Source: Pseudomonas poae (GTDB taxonomy: Bacteria > Pseudomonadota > Gammaproteobacteria > Pseudomonadales > Pseudomonadaceae). Taken from it: a DNA stretch of 64,000 nucleotides. Made by a program: the position numbers and the translations under genes. The stretch lies in the NCBI GenBank assembly GCA_028869255.1, contig CP110972.1, positions 5,184,001 through 5,248,000 on the forward strand. Reading direction: 5' to 3'. The stretch's first letter is position 1, and each line of letters opens with the position of its first letter. The notes under the pieces are model-generated. The model saw only the letters and a list, made by a program, of their open reading frames with translations. It was not told the DNA's origin and did not search any database. This document shows, piece by piece, positions 24,255-37,500 of the stretch.

Positions 24255-26739
24255 TACACCGACACCGTTTGCTGACTCACATCATCCACATGGGCAAAGT
24301 GACGCAACGCCAGGCGGTCCGACACTTGCCCGCTCTCATCGGCGACCGCTTGCAGCAGGTCGGCCAGGCCGTCCAGCGCGGCACGCACGCTGGACTCGCC
24401 GAACAACGGGTTCTCCAGGCAACCCAGGTCAAACCGCGCCAGGCGCTCTACCAACGGCGCCAGGCCGGTTTCCGGGGCACGCCGAAGTCGTCGTTGAGAC
24501 GACGCAGGGTGCGGCTCACCAGTTTCAACTGGAACAGCACGGCGTGCGGGTTCTGCTCATCCAACAACAGCAGGTCAAGTACCGGGATCAACTGCGGCAC
24601 CGCCAGGTAGCGCGAGCGGTAGGTGATGCTGCTGTTACCCAGCTCCAGCAGCCACTCAAGGCCCGCCTGATCAAACACCGCCACGCCACGCAAGAATGCC
24701 GCGAGGCTGCTGCTGAGAAACTGCAGGCGCTCGATACGCCGGCCCATCATCAAAAAGCGCCAGCCTTCGTCGCGGGTCATGTCGTCCAGGGCAAACCCGG
24801 ACAGCGCCGCCAGGGACATCACCAGGCGGTTGAGAAAATCCAGCAGCTCGCCAAAATCCGGGGTCTCGCTTTCCAGCTCCAGGGCCTCGCGTTGCAGCTC
24901 CACCAACGCTTGCCAGTTCTCGCGGGACAACTTGCCCCGCACCTGGGACGCCGCCCACTGCAAGCGCTGCAGGTTGGCGCGCAGGCTCGACGGCCAATCA
25001 TCACCGAGCAGGGCCGCAAGCAGGCGTTCGGGCAACTCGCCCTCCTCCGGCAGCAAGCGCAGGTTCTCACCCAACTCCACCGCCGCCTGCAGCGCGAGGG
25101 GATCGTCGCCGTCCACATAGCGCGCCAGCACGATACGCAACCAACGCGCACTGTCGTCGCAGCGCTCGCAATAGCGGCCAAACCAGAACAGGTTTTCCAC
25201 CACGCGTGACGGCAGATACGGGTCGCGGCGCACCAGGTCGTGGGCGCCGATGGCACGCTGGGCGCGCCAATGCTCGCCACCGGCGGCGCGTTCGCCAAGT
25301 ACCCAGGTGTCCTTGCTGGCGCCGCCGCGTTGCATCGACACCACTTCAGCATCGGCCTCGGCCGCCACGCGGGTCAGGCCCCCGGGCAACACGCGGTAGC
25401 CGTCATCACTGGCCACGGCGTACACGCGCATGCCGATAGCGCGGTGCTGCAAGTGGTCATCCACGGTGTGCCACACCGGCGCCTGGGACAGCTGCGCCAA
25501 TTCCTGGGCGACATACGCATAAGGCCGCGCACGCATGCGTTCGGCCAGGGCCTGGCGCTGCTCTTCGTTCAAATCGCGGCCGAATACCGGGGTGAAACTC
25601 TGCGACGGAAACGCGGGTTTGATCAACAGCTCCGGCAGTTTCTCCAAGGCTTCGGCCAGCACCGGCGCCTCACCGCACCACCAGGTGGCGATAGACGGCA
25701 GGATCAGCTCCTCGCCAAACAGGAACTGGTTGATCTTCGGCAGAAAGCCGAGCAAACCCGGGGACTCCAGCACACCGCTGCCCAAGGCATTGGCCACCAG
25801 CACATTGCCCTGGCGCACGGCGTCGAGCAGGCCGGGCACGCCCAGGGCCGAGTCGGTGCGCAGCTCCAGCGGGTCGCAGAAATCGTCGTCCAGGCGGCGC
25901 ATGATCGCGTGCACCCGGCGCAGGCCGCTGAGGGTTTTGAGGAACACGGTGCTGTCGCGCACGGTGAGGTCGCCGCCTTCGACCAGCGGGTAACCAAGCT
26001 GACGCGCAAGGTAGAGGTGTTCGAAATAGCTCTCGTTGAAACGGCCCGGGGTGAGCAGCACGATCAGCGGCGGCTGGTCATCAGCGGGCGCCTGGCGGGC
26101 CAGGGTTTCCTGGAGGGTGCGGAAAAACCCGGTGAGGTGCTGCACCTGCAAGTCGCGGTACAGGTCCGGGAACGCGCGGGACACGATGGTACGGTTTTCC
26201 AACGCATACCCGGCACCCGACGGCGCCTGGGTGCGGTCGGCGGTGACCCACCAGCGGCCGTCCGGGGTCCGCGCCAGGTCCACGGCATACAGGTGCAGGA
26301 AAGCCCCGTCGGGCGGCTGGATACCCTGGCACGGCCACAAGAAATTGTTATGCCCGAACACCAGCTCGGCGGGCAGCAACCCCTCTTTGATCAAACGTTG
26401 CGGGCCGTAGAGATCGGCCAGCACCGCATTGAGCAGGCGCGCACGCTGGGCGATACCGGCCGACAGGTGCTGCCACTCCTCAAAGGCCAGCACATGCGGC
26501 AGCAGGTCCAGTTCCCACGGGCGATCGGCGCCCTTGGGGTCGGCGTAGACGTTATAGGTCACGCCGTTTTCCTGGATCTGCCGGGTCAGCAGCGCCTGGC
26601 GCTGGGCCAACTGCGCGGGCGTGCTGCGCTGCAAGTGATCCAGCAGGCGCCGCCAATGGGCACGCACCGCGCCGCTGTCGTCCAGCAATTCGTGATAAGT
26701 GCCCGCGGTCAGCGGGTAACGGTCGAGCAAGTCGGGCAT
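24254..26739 (-). pseudogene. Circularly permuted ATP-grasp / alpha-E domain protein, frameshifted near the end
   Basis: The N-terminal about 480 residues are a circularly permuted ATP-grasp domain (GVTYNVYADPKG, RTPDGRWWVTADRTQAPSGAGYALENR, LLTPGRFNESYFEHLYLARQLG). The rest is a helical alpha-E (DUF403) domain beginning VENLFWFGRYCERCD. As given, the frame runs off at TAG 24448 after GVPRKPAWRRW. Adding one C to the C4 run (forward G4 at 24474-24477) restores GVPPETGLAPLVERLARFDLG and the last about 75 residues, ending at 24254, for 828 residues. The adjacent transglutaminases suggest a peptide-ligating and cleaving pathway; the product is unknown. A sequencing error is likely. Confidence 0.85.
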
Positions 26740-26811
26740 GGAACGCTCGGCAGAGGCAAGGGGGCTCAGATTAACTCAAATTCACTGCAATCCAGCGTGG
26801 GATGAAAACAC

Positions 26812-26906
26812 CTGTGGCGAGCGGGCTTGCCCGCGTTGGACTGCGCAGCAGTCCCATCTTCTGGGGCCGCTGCGCGTCCCAGCGCGGGCAAGCCCGCTCG
26901 CCACAA
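26812..26906. repeat. REP-like inverted repeat (GTGGCGAGCGGGCTTGCCCG type)
   Basis: CTGTGGCGAGCGGGCTTGCC at the left pairs with its complement at the right, around an inner CTGCGCAGCAG palindrome. It lies inside the transglutaminase cluster, between the DUF2126 gene and the ATP-grasp gene. Confidence 0.85.
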
Positions 26907-26934
26907 AAGCACTTCACTTCCACAGGGGGCGCGC

Positions 26935-29900
26935 TTAGTCATTTTTATTGGGGAAGCGCCGCAGATCCAAGGTCATCGGTAATTCATCATTCACCACCAC
27001 TGGCGGCACGCAGAGCTTGCCCGGCGTGTGGCCGAGGCGGAAAAACCGCGCCATACGCCGGCTCTCAGCCTCATTGGCATTCACCGGCAAGCTGTCGTAA
27101 TTACGCCCGCCGGGATGCGCGACGTGGTACTGGCAGCCGCCCAGCGAGCGTTGCATCCAGGTGTCCAGCAGGTCGAACACCAACGGTGCATGCACCGCGA
27201 TGGTCGGTTGCAGGCAGTTGGCCGGTTGCCAGGCGCGGTAACGCACGCCCGCCACAAACTCGCCAACGCGCCCGGTGGGTTGCAGCGGCACCGGGATGCC
27301 GTTGCAGGTCAGCAGATAACGCTGCGGCGGCAGGCCGCTCAGCTTCACCTGCAAGCGCTCAAGTGAGGAATCCACATAACGCACCGTGCCACCCACCGCC
27401 CCCTCTTCGCCCAACACGTGCCAAGGCTCCAGGGCCTGGCGCAGTTCCAGTTCGATCCCACTGACGGCGTAGTCGCCCACCTTGGGGAAACGGAACTCCA
27501 GGTGCGCGGCAAACCATTCGGCGCGCAACGGGTAGCCAGCGGCGTTCAGCTCGACGATCACGTCGGCGAAGTCTTGCTCGATAAAGTGCGGCAACAGGAA
27601 GCGGTCGTGCAGCTCGGTGCCCCACCGCGCCAGTTTCGGCGGCGCGTACGGCTCGCGCCAGAAGCGCGCTACCAGGGCCCGCAGCAGCAATTGCTGGGTC
27701 AGGCTCATGCGCGCATGGGGCGGCATTTCAAAGGCGCGCAACTCCAGCAGGCCCAGGCGGCCGGTGGCGCCATCCGGCGAGTAGAGTTTGTCGATGCAGA
27801 ATTCGGCGCGGTGGGTATTGCCGGTCACATCGATCAACAGGTTGCGCAGCAGGCGGTCCACCAACCATGGCGGGCACTCCTCACCGGCGGCGGGCATCTG
27901 TGCGAAGGCGATTTCCAGCTCATACAGCGCATCGTTACGGGCTTCGTCCACCCGTGGCGCCTGGGAGGTCGGGCCGATAAACAGCCCGGAAAACAGGTAC
28001 GACAGCGAGGGGTGGTTATGCCAGTAGCTGATCAGGCTGCGCAGCAGGTCCGGCCTGCGCAGGAAGGGCGAATCCTTGGGCGTGGCGCCCCCCAGCACAA
28101 AGTGGTTACCGCCACCGGTGCCGGTGTGGCGGCCGTCGATCATGAATTTTTCGGTGGTGAGGCGAGTTTGCCGCGCCTCTTCGTAGAGGAACTCGGTGCG
28201 TTCTACCAACTCGTCCCAAGTGGCGGACGGCTGCACGTTGACCTCGATCACACCCGGGTCCGGCGTAACCCGGAAGTTGCTCAAGCGCGTGTCGAACGGC
28301 GGCTCGTAGCCTTCCAGCAAGACCGGGCAATGCAGCTCTTCGGCGGTGGCTTCGATGGCGGCCACCAGCTCCAGGTAATCCTCGACGCGCTCCAGCGGCG
28401 GCATAAAGAGGTATAGGCGCCCTTCGCGTGCTTCGGCGCACAAGGCGGTGCGGGTCAGCCAGTCGGCGGACTCGTCCACCTTGGGCACACGCTCGTCGCT
28501 CGGTGCGGGCTCGCCATGGCTTTGCAATTGCGCGCTGCTCGGCAGTTGTGGCTGGTCCTGATTCGGGTCGGTGGGGTGCACAAACGGATACTCCGCCGCT
28601 GTCACCCACGGCTGCGACGCCAACGGCAGGCGATAGCCCAGCGGCGAGTCCCCCGGCACCAGGCGGCAGTGGTTGTCCCGCAGGTACCAGCGCCCGCTCT
28701 GCCAGCGGTCATTGGCGGCGGTGCGCGCCAGCGGCAGCACTTGGCCGATGACTTTATCCAGGCCCTGGCCGAATACTTTGCGCAGGCGTTCGCGCTCCAG
28801 GTCGTCGCTTAAACGCGGGTCCTGGGCGGTGACGTTTTGCGGCAGTGCACCTTCGCGCCACAGGTAGTAGAAGTTGTCTTCGAAGGCCGGAAACACAAAG
28901 CGCGCCGGCAGCTTGAGGCGCTCGGCGACGCTGGCCAGGAAGCGCCCGGCCAATACGCCATCCGCGCCGTAGTCCTGTTGCTCATCGGCAATCAGCGCAC
29001 TGTTATGCCAGATCGGCACCCCATCACGGCGCCAGTAGCAGTTGAGCGACCAACGCGGCAGTTGCTCGCCGGGGTACCACTTGCCCTGGCCAAAATGCAC
29101 CAGGCCTTTGGGCGCGTAGTGATTGCGCATGCGCTGGAACAGTTCGGCAGACAGCCGGCGCTTGTCCGGCCCGAGGGCTGCGGTATTCCACTCGGCACCG
29201 TCGGGGTCGTCGATGGACACAAAGGTCGGCTCGCCGCCCATGGTCAGGCGCACGTCGTCCTTGAGCAGGTCGGCGTCGATCTGCCGGCCCAGGGCCTGGA
29301 TCGCCAGCCATTGCTCTTCGGTGTAGGGCTTGGTAACCCGTGGCGCCTCCCAGATACGTTCAACCGACATCTCGTGGGTAAATTCGCACTCGCACGGCTC
29401 CACCAGCCCACTGATCGGAGCGGCGGAAGATGGATCGGGACTACAGGCCAACGGGATATGGCCTTCACCGGCGAACAACCCGGAGGTGGCATCCAGCCCG
29501 ATCCAGCCAGCGCCAGGCAAATACACTTCGCACCAGGCGTGCAAGTCGGTGAAGTCCACCTCAGTACCGGACGGGCCGTCGAGGGCTTTGACGTCGGCGG
29601 TCAATTGAATGAGATAGCCGGACACAAAGCGCGCCGCCAACCCCAGGTTGCGCAGCAATTGCACGAGCAACCAGGCCGAATCCCGGCAGGAACCGGAGGC
29701 GTTTTCCAGGGTGAACTCCGGGGTTTGCACCCCCGGTTCCATGCGGATCAGGTAGCCGATATCCGCCGCCAGGCGCTGGTTGAGGCCGACCAGGAAATCC
29801 ACAGCCGGCAACGGCGTACGGTCGATAGCGGCCAGGTAGGCGGCAAACTTCGGCGTCAGCGGCAGGGTTTCCAGGTACGGCGCCAGCTCGCGCTGCTCGT

Positions 29901-30225
29901 CGGCGGCGTAGCTGAACGGGATTTTCTCGGCGTAGGGCTCAAGAAAAAAGTCGAACGGGTTGAACACCGCCATCTCGGCGACCAGGTCGACTTCGATGCG
30001 CAGCTCGTCGGTCTTTTCCGGGAACACCAACCGCGCCAGGTAATTGCCCTGGGGGTCTTGCTGCCAATTGATGAAATGCTGCTCGGGCAGCACTTTCAGC
30101 GCGTAGGACAAAATCCGCGTGCGGCTGTGGGCCGCCGGGCGCAAACGCACGATCTGCGGGCCGAGTTCGACAGCGCGGTCATAGCGGTAATGCGTAACGT
30201 GGTGCAACGCGACATGAATCGACAC
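26935..30225 (-). CDS. Large transglutaminase-DUF2126 fusion protein
   Basis: The protein has 1096 residues from a GTG at 30225, chosen because AGGAGG lies 5 bases upstream. The N-terminal about 300 residues form a transglutaminase-like module: Cys in NASGSCRDSAWLLVQLLRN, His in DLHAWCEVYLPGAGW and Asp in IGLDATSG. The remaining about 800 residues are the DUF2126 region (MGGEPTFVSIDDPDGAEWN, HFGQGKWYPGEQLPRWSL, DGRHTGTGGGNHFVLGGA). It is first in the cluster with the ATP-grasp/alpha-E protein and a second transglutaminase. These families co-occur widely in proteobacteria and have been predicted to make or process an unknown peptide. The gene is intact here. Confidence 0.85.
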   Translation of the reverse strand: MSIHVALHHVTHYRYDRAVELGPQIVRLRPAAHSRTRILSYALKVLPEQHFINWQQDPQGNYLARLVFPEKTDELRIEVDLVAEMAVFNPFDFFLEPYAEKIPFSYAADEQRELAPYLETLPLTPKFAAYLAAIDRTPLPAVDFLVGLNQRLAADIGYLIRMEPGVQTPEFTLENASGSCRDSAWLLVQLLRNLGLAARFVSGYLIQLTADVKALDGPSGTEVDFTDLHAWCEVYLPGAGWIGLDATSGLFAGEGHIPLACSPDPSSAAPISGLVEPCECEFTHEMSVERIWEAPRVTKPYTEEQWLAIQALGRQIDADLLKDDVRLTMGGEPTFVSIDDPDGAEWNTAALGPDKRRLSAELFQRMRNHYAPKGLVHFGQGKWYPGEQLPRWSLNCYWRRDGVPIWHNSALIADEQQDYGADGVLAGRFLASVAERLKLPARFVFPAFEDNFYYLWREGALPQNVTAQDPRLSDDLERERLRKVFGQGLDKVIGQVLPLARTAANDRWQSGRWYLRDNHCRLVPGDSPLGYRLPLASQPWVTAAEYPFVHPTDPNQDQPQLPSSAQLQSHGEPAPSDERVPKVDESADWLTRTALCAEAREGRLYLFMPPLERVEDYLELVAAIEATAEELHCPVLLEGYEPPFDTRLSNFRVTPDPGVIEVNVQPSATWDELVERTEFLYEEARQTRLTTEKFMIDGRHTGTGGGNHFVLGGATPKDSPFLRRPDLLRSLISYWHNHPSLSYLFSGLFIGPTSQAPRVDEARNDALYELEIAFAQMPAAGEECPPWLVDRLLRNLLIDVTGNTHRAEFCIDKLYSPDGATGRLGLLELRAFEMPPHARMSLTQQLLLRALVARFWREPYAPPKLARWGTELHDRFLLPHFIEQDFADVIVELNAAGYPLRAEWFAAHLEFRFPKVGDYAVSGIELELRQALEPWHVLGEEGAVGGTVRYVDSSLERLQVKLSGLPPQRYLLTCNGIPVPLQPTGRVGEFVAGVRYRAWQPANCLQPTIAVHAPLVFDLLDTWMQRSLGGCQYHVAHPGGRNYDSLPVNANEAESRRMARFFRLGHTPGKLCVPPVVVNDELPMTLDLRRFPNKND

Positions 30226-30323
30226 GGCGGCCTCCTGCGAGCCAGGGCATGAGCACAAAGCGCGCAAGACTTATGCCAGAGCGGCGGTCATTGCGCTTTA
30301 TCGTAAGACCCGGTGCAGTACAG

Positions 30324-30357
30324 CACCAAAACGGCGCCAACGGTGGCGCCGTGGTGC
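30324..30357 (-). terminator. Probable rho-independent terminator of the 31778-30413 pair
   Basis: ACGGCGCCA (30331-30339) pairs with TGGCGCCGT (30344-30352). Outer arms GCACC and GGTGC extend the stem. On the minus strand the inner stem is followed by TTTT. It lies 56 bp past the stop of the small membrane protein gene. Confidence 0.65.
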
Positions 30358-30412
30358 AAGTGACGCACATATTTGTGGCGTGCGTTCGAGGATCAGTGGT
30401 GAATCTACCCAG

Positions 30413-30862
30413 TTAGCGAGCCTTGTGCTTAGCGATGATGGCTTGGCGCAGCCGTCGCACTTCAACCAGTTTGTGGCGCATTTCGCGGTGACGCTTGCTG
30501 TTGAGCAGCAGCAATCCCAATAAGGGAAACAACAGGCTCAAGCCATAGGACAGCCAATGCGGACCAAAGGTAATAGTGGGCAGCACTGCCAGAAAACACA
30601 GTGCGAGCAGCATCACCAGCGGCCATACCCACTGCGGCCGCCCGCGCGCGATCATGAAATTGCACTGCACGATGCCCCACGTCAGCGCGAGCCCCCCCAG
30701 AAAGGAATACTTGAGGTTGTCGTCCAGCGGCAAGCGTGGGAAATAACTGTCGAAAATCAGCGGCACCGCAAACACCAGGCTGAACACCGCCGCGAAAATC
30801 GCGCCCATGAAGACCGGAAAATAGTGCGCCAGAAAACTGCGAATGCTGGGCAGCTCATTCAT
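30413..30862 (-). CDS. Small polytopic membrane protein (possible immunity protein)
   Basis: The protein has 149 residues. Four hydrophobic segments are visible: FPVFMGAIFAAVFSLVFAVPL, YSFLGGLALTWGIVQCNFMI, WVWPLVMLLALCFLAVLP and WLSYGLSLLFPLLGLLLLN. A basic C-terminal tail (about residues 122-149, rich in K, R and H) follows. No family is recognised. It overlaps the upstream toxin-like gene by 8 bases, the tight coupling typical of effector-immunity pairs. Its all-membrane topology suits protection against a membrane-inserting toxin. That role is inference. Confidence 0.75.
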   Translation of the reverse strand: MNELPSIRSFLAHYFPVFMGAIFAAVFSLVFAVPLIFDSYFPRLPLDDNLKYSFLGGLALTWGIVQCNFMIARGRPQWVWPLVMLLALCFLAVLPTITFGPHWLSYGLSLLFPLLGLLLLNSKRHREMRHKLVEVRRLRQAIIAKHKAR

Positions 30863-31778
30863 CGCTCATTTCCTCATACAACCCCACGGCAATGGTGCGC
30901 ACATTCCCCGAGAGTGCACTGCCGGTAAACCCGATGGCAGCGCCCAGGGCGTCCTGTATCTGGGTCACCGTTGCATGCTTGACCTGGGCCGGCGTGAAAC
31001 GCTTGGTCGCCTCGCCGGACAACTGTTTCAACTTGAGCATTTTGGCGCTGATGCGCGGATCCTGGATGCTGAGCAGCTCTTTCGTCAGCTTGGCGCGCTC
31101 TTGCCGGTTCAACCCTCGCAGCACGTCCCTCACGCTCTTGCCGGTGGTGGCCTGATTCAAGCGCACCAGTTTTACCGTGGTCAGCGTCGACGCACCAACC
31201 CCTATCAAAGACGCAGCGTCCAGCGCGATCATCGTGTACTGATACCACTGCGCGCTGTCGAGCTGGTCATTTTTGGCGGGATTACTGATCTCATTGCTGA
31301 CGCGATAGCCGCTGGCAAAACACTGGAGCGTGCTGGCGGTGGCGGCGGTATATCCGATGGCCGTAATCACGCTGCTCGCGCCCGCCGTGAACGGCACGGC
31401 GACGGTGCCGCTGAGCACGACGATCCAACCGATGATCGCGCCTGCGCAGGATAGGGATGTGTTGATCGCCTCTCCCACCAGTCGTGATTCACGGGGATTG
31501 TCCTGCACCTGTTGCGCAAACTGCGCCGGGGCGATGTATTTCTGCGCTTCACGCAAAATGATGCGTTTGGGTGCAATGCTGCAGATCGGCTGGAACTCGC
31601 GCAGGGTTACCACGTTGAAATCGGCGTCGATATACACCACGCCCGCGCCGACGATAGCGGGGTCGGCGTCAATGGCGGCGAACAGGCGCGGCAGGTTGAT
31701 CTGGCTTTCGATGCGCTGTCGCGCCATGAACTGGGAGCGGTTGGAATCCATGCCAATACTGGCCAGGGGGTTGCCCAT
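30855..31778 (-). CDS. Protein with central hydrophobic hairpins, candidate pore-forming toxin
   Basis: The protein has 307 residues, starting at ATG 31778 with AAGGAAG about 7 bases upstream. Residues 1-100 are soluble (QINLPRLFAAIDADPAIVGAGVVYIDADFNVVTL). Residues about 106-160 and 180-205 are Gly/Ala/Ser-rich hydrophobic stretches (CAGAIIGWIVVLSGTVAVPF, ASSVITAIGYTAATASTL, ALDAASLIGVGASTLTTVKL). The C-terminal third is basic and helical. It has no signal peptide and no catalytic motif that I recognise. The layout recalls membrane-active effectors delivered by type VI secretion, and the overlapping downstream gene could be its immunity. Alternatives are a stress-related membrane protein or an uncharacterised conserved family. 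Confidence 0.7.
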   Translation of the reverse strand: MGNPLASIGMDSNRSQFMARQRIESQINLPRLFAAIDADPAIVGAGVVYIDADFNVVTLREFQPICSIAPKRIILREAQKYIAPAQFAQQVQDNPRESRLVGEAINTSLSCAGAIIGWIVVLSGTVAVPFTAGASSVITAIGYTAATASTLQCFASGYRVSNEISNPAKNDQLDSAQWYQYTMIALDAASLIGVGASTLTTVKLVRLNQATTGKSVRDVLRGLNRQERAKLTKELLSIQDPRISAKMLKLKQLSGEATKRFTPAQVKHATVTQIQDALGAAIGFTGSALSGNVRTIAVGLYEEMSDE

Positions 31779-31818
31779 GGGTGTTCTTCCTTGAAAGGGG
31801 TGGTGGCCAGACTGGCCT

Positions 31819-31887
31819 CATCGCGGGCAAGCCCGGCTCCCACATTTGGAATGCATTCCCCTGTGGGAGCCGGGCTTGCCCGCGATG
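31819..31887. repeat. REP doublet (CGCGGGCAAGCCCGGCTCCCAC type)
   Basis: TCGCGGGCAAGCCCGGCTCC and its inverted copy flank TTGGAATGCATTCC. They lie between the YgiQ gene and the toxin-like gene pair. This is a variant REP core with CCCGGCTCC. Confidence 0.9.
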
Positions 31888-31937
31888 GCGATTCAATGGG
31901 CGCCACCTTAACAAACAGGCTACCCAGCGGCTAGAAA

Positions 31938-31968
31938 GCAAAACGCCAGCACACGGCTGGCGTTTTGC
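31938..31968 (-). terminator. Rho-independent terminator of the YgiQ-type gene
   Basis: GCAAAACGCCAGC pairs with GCTGGCGTTTTGC across a 5-base loop. On the minus strand the hairpin lies 16 bp after the stop at 31984. The AT-rich base of the stem makes it possibly bidirectional. Confidence 0.8.
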
Positions 31969-31983
31969 ATGTTCAGGCTGCGA

Positions 31984-34287
<2,304 letters not shown>

Positions 34288-34501
34288 GACGGTGACCGGT
34301 GTTGAGATGAAAAATCGCGGGCGCGGAATATAGCACAAATTTTGACCAATTCCGACGGCAATGGTCGGCTTTTAACCCTTCGTTATCCGCAAGCACGCGC
34401 TACCCCGTATAGGCGGCTGCGCGGGGCTATCCGGCTAACCGATGTTAGCGCATCGCCTGAGTAGGCTGGAGCAGATCAATCACTGCTTCGATGGTCTTTT
34501 C

Positions 34502-37500
34502 ATGAACACGCGCCCGCCCGACAACCATAAGGCTTTTATCAAGGCCCAACTGCCCACTTGGCTCGCCCAGGCGCCGCCCGACCTGCTCAGGGACTTTCGC
34601 GACAGCCTGATCGGCAGCAACCAGGCCAGGCACGACCTCAAGGCCTTCATGCAGACCCTGAAAAGCCCGGAAGCCTTCGCCTGCCCCCTGCTGCGCCATG
34701 CACTGCGCACGCGCTTTTTCGGTTTGCTGGAGGACGAGAACGCGATCCTGATACGCGAGTGGAAGCATAGCCATTTGCTGGGGCTGATCAAAAACCACGC
34801 CCGCACCACTCGGCAAACCTTGCTCGAAGCCGCCCTGCAAAACTACGAAGCCTCGGAAGCCCAAGCGGGTGGCATGGAAGCCGGCACCGGCCTTTACAAT
34901 GCAACCAAAACCGCTGAAGTGCTGACCGGCGTGGCTCCGGCGGCGTTCGCAAGCCTGTGCCGCAGCCTGGACCTGGGGGCCAGTACCAGCAGCACTTACG
35001 CGACATCCTGGAACCCGCGCCGCTCTCCAATGCACCCCACACCGCCGCGCAGGTGCGCGGGCTGTTCCGCGCCCAGGCGCAACACGCCTTCGGGGTTGCC
35101 CTGCATATGGCCTATATGCAAAAGGCCTTTACCCCCCTGCAACATTTGCAACTGCACAGCCTTCAGCGTACGGGAAACCACACAGACATCCGCTATGGCC
35201 ACCTGACGATTAACCAGGTGGTACTGCCCGCCGTCCTGGTGATCCAAGCGCCGACAATCGGCATGCCTTTCCTGCTCTACACCCCCGATGACCCGAGGGC
35301 GGCGTTTCGGCAGCACCCTTCCCTGAAAGACCTTGAGCACAGCCTGGCCGAGCGCTTGCTGGAACCACGCTACCTGACGTTCTTCGAGCGCCTTACGCCG
35401 TTGCAGCACCAGCAGACGCTGCTGAAAGTGAACCCGGCCTGGGTTAATTACGCGTCCATGACCACGCCCGGAAAACTCTACCGCGCCAGCCTCGACAAGC
35501 CAGTGAGCGTAACCGCGATCCCAAGAAACCTGTTCCAGGCCATGGCCCGGCAGCGCATCACCCAGATCCAAAGCGAAGCCCGCACCCTGGCGGTGCCCAC
35601 CGCCGATGTCGACCTGCTAAGCCGGCAAAAACGCCTTCAGGGCTATGAAGACATCGGCAAGTCGCTGCTGTTTTTCGCGGCGTCGTTTATTCCGATTGTC
35701 GGGGAGGTGCTGCTGATGGTCAGCGCCGTTCAACTGATCAACAGCGTCTACGATGGATTTGCCGCCTGGAGCCGAGGGGACAGCGACGAAGCCTTGAACG
35801 ACCTGCTGGACGTGGTGGACAACGTCGCCCTGGCCGCCGCCACGGCAGGCGCGATCAAGGCTGCCGGCGTGGCCACCCGCCTGGTAAAGGTGCAGGTGCA
35901 CAACCGGGGCTGGCGCCTATGGAACCCAGACCTGACCCCCTACCGTCACCCCAAGGCATTGCCCGCCCATCTGGCCGCCGACACCCAGGGTGTCTACCTG
36001 CATGAAGAGCAGCGTTATCTGAAACTGGATGATCAGCACCACGCCGTGCAACTCACGCCTGATGGCAAGCAATGGCACCTGCCTCACCCGAGCGCCCCGC
36101 ACGCTTACTCGCCGCAGATGCTGAGCAATACCGTAGGCGGCTGGCGCTGCGCCCATGAAAAACCCGAGGACTGGAGTGACCTCAAACTGATCAAGCGTCT
36201 GGGGCCTGATGCAACCAATATCACCCAACCCGCGGTTGAGCCCATCCTGCTGCTGGGCGGCGTGGACAGCCTCACCCTGCGCCAGACCTATCAGGACATG
36301 ACACGCCCCCGCCCCTGCTGCGCGACACGCTCAGCCACTTCAACCTGGAGCAGGAGATCAACGACTTCAGTATTGATCGTGCTGAAGGCAAAACGCTTAC
36401 GCCCTACTCACCGCAGATCCAGTTCCACCTGGTGTGCTCGCTGCCGGAGTGGCCTGCGACCTACCGGCTGAACATTGTCGATGAACAGCACAACGTGCTG
36501 CTGACCCATGGCGCAGGCACGGTCGAACTTCAGGTTTCGGCAACGCGCTGGCGAAACGGCGAACTGCTGCATGCACTGCAAGAGCAATTACCTCAGGAAG
36601 ACTTCAACAAACTGCTACCGACGCCATATATCGACTATTTCAGCAAGGTGGAGAACCTCGCCCTGCGCCTGCATGATCAGGCGCAGCAACAAAAGCCGCA
36701 GCTGTTTGCCTTGATCAATAGCGTGCGTGAAACAGCGGTTACCGAGGTTGAAAAAGACATTCTTGCCCAGGCGCCCGGCCTGTCCAAAACCCACGTTGAA
36801 GAAATGGCAGCCACCCTCAGCCAGAACGAACGGCAGCGCCTGCATCAGGACAAAAGCCTGCCCCCGCACCAGCAATGGGAAGCGGGCCAGTACCTCAATG
36901 CGATACGCGCCGCACGGGCGCGTGAAGGCATTTACCTCGACGCCCCCCATAACCCCGACAGCATCGCGCTTATGCTGTATGCCCTGGAGCAGTTGCCTGG
37001 CTGGCCAGGTGCGCGAATCGAGGTCTACGACGACAGCAACAGCGGCCCCTTGCTGGGCAGCATCGGCAGCGAACCTAACAGCGTGCGCCATATCCTGATT
37101 CGCCGGGGTCAACAGTACATCGCCCAAGACACCCAGGGCGCCGACCTGCACCTGCCGGGCGATCTGTTCAGCACCCTCGAACGCAGCCTTGGCGAGCCGC
37201 TACGCCAGGCGCTGGTGAGCCGATCGAGCGCCCATAGCCTCAAAGCCGCTGTCCAACGACGCAGCCTGTCGCTAATCGCCCAACATCCACCGCGCCGGGC
37301 CAGCGCCGCCGCGCAAACACTGTCGCAGACCAACGACGCCGCGCTGGATACGCTGTTCGCCGAGCCAAGCCCTCCCCAGGGCATGACCCTGCGCGCCGAC
37401 GGCATCTATCAGGCGCCGCCGCTTCCCGACGGCAGTTACCCCTGCTACATCCTGGATCAGCAGCACTACTACCGAGTCAAATCCGATGACCTGGGGTGGC

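Noticed and set aside
25240..26805. 521-codon plus-strand frame over the ATP-grasp gene
   Set aside because: It is antisense to a gene with clear ATP-grasp and alpha-E motifs; it is a compositional shadow.
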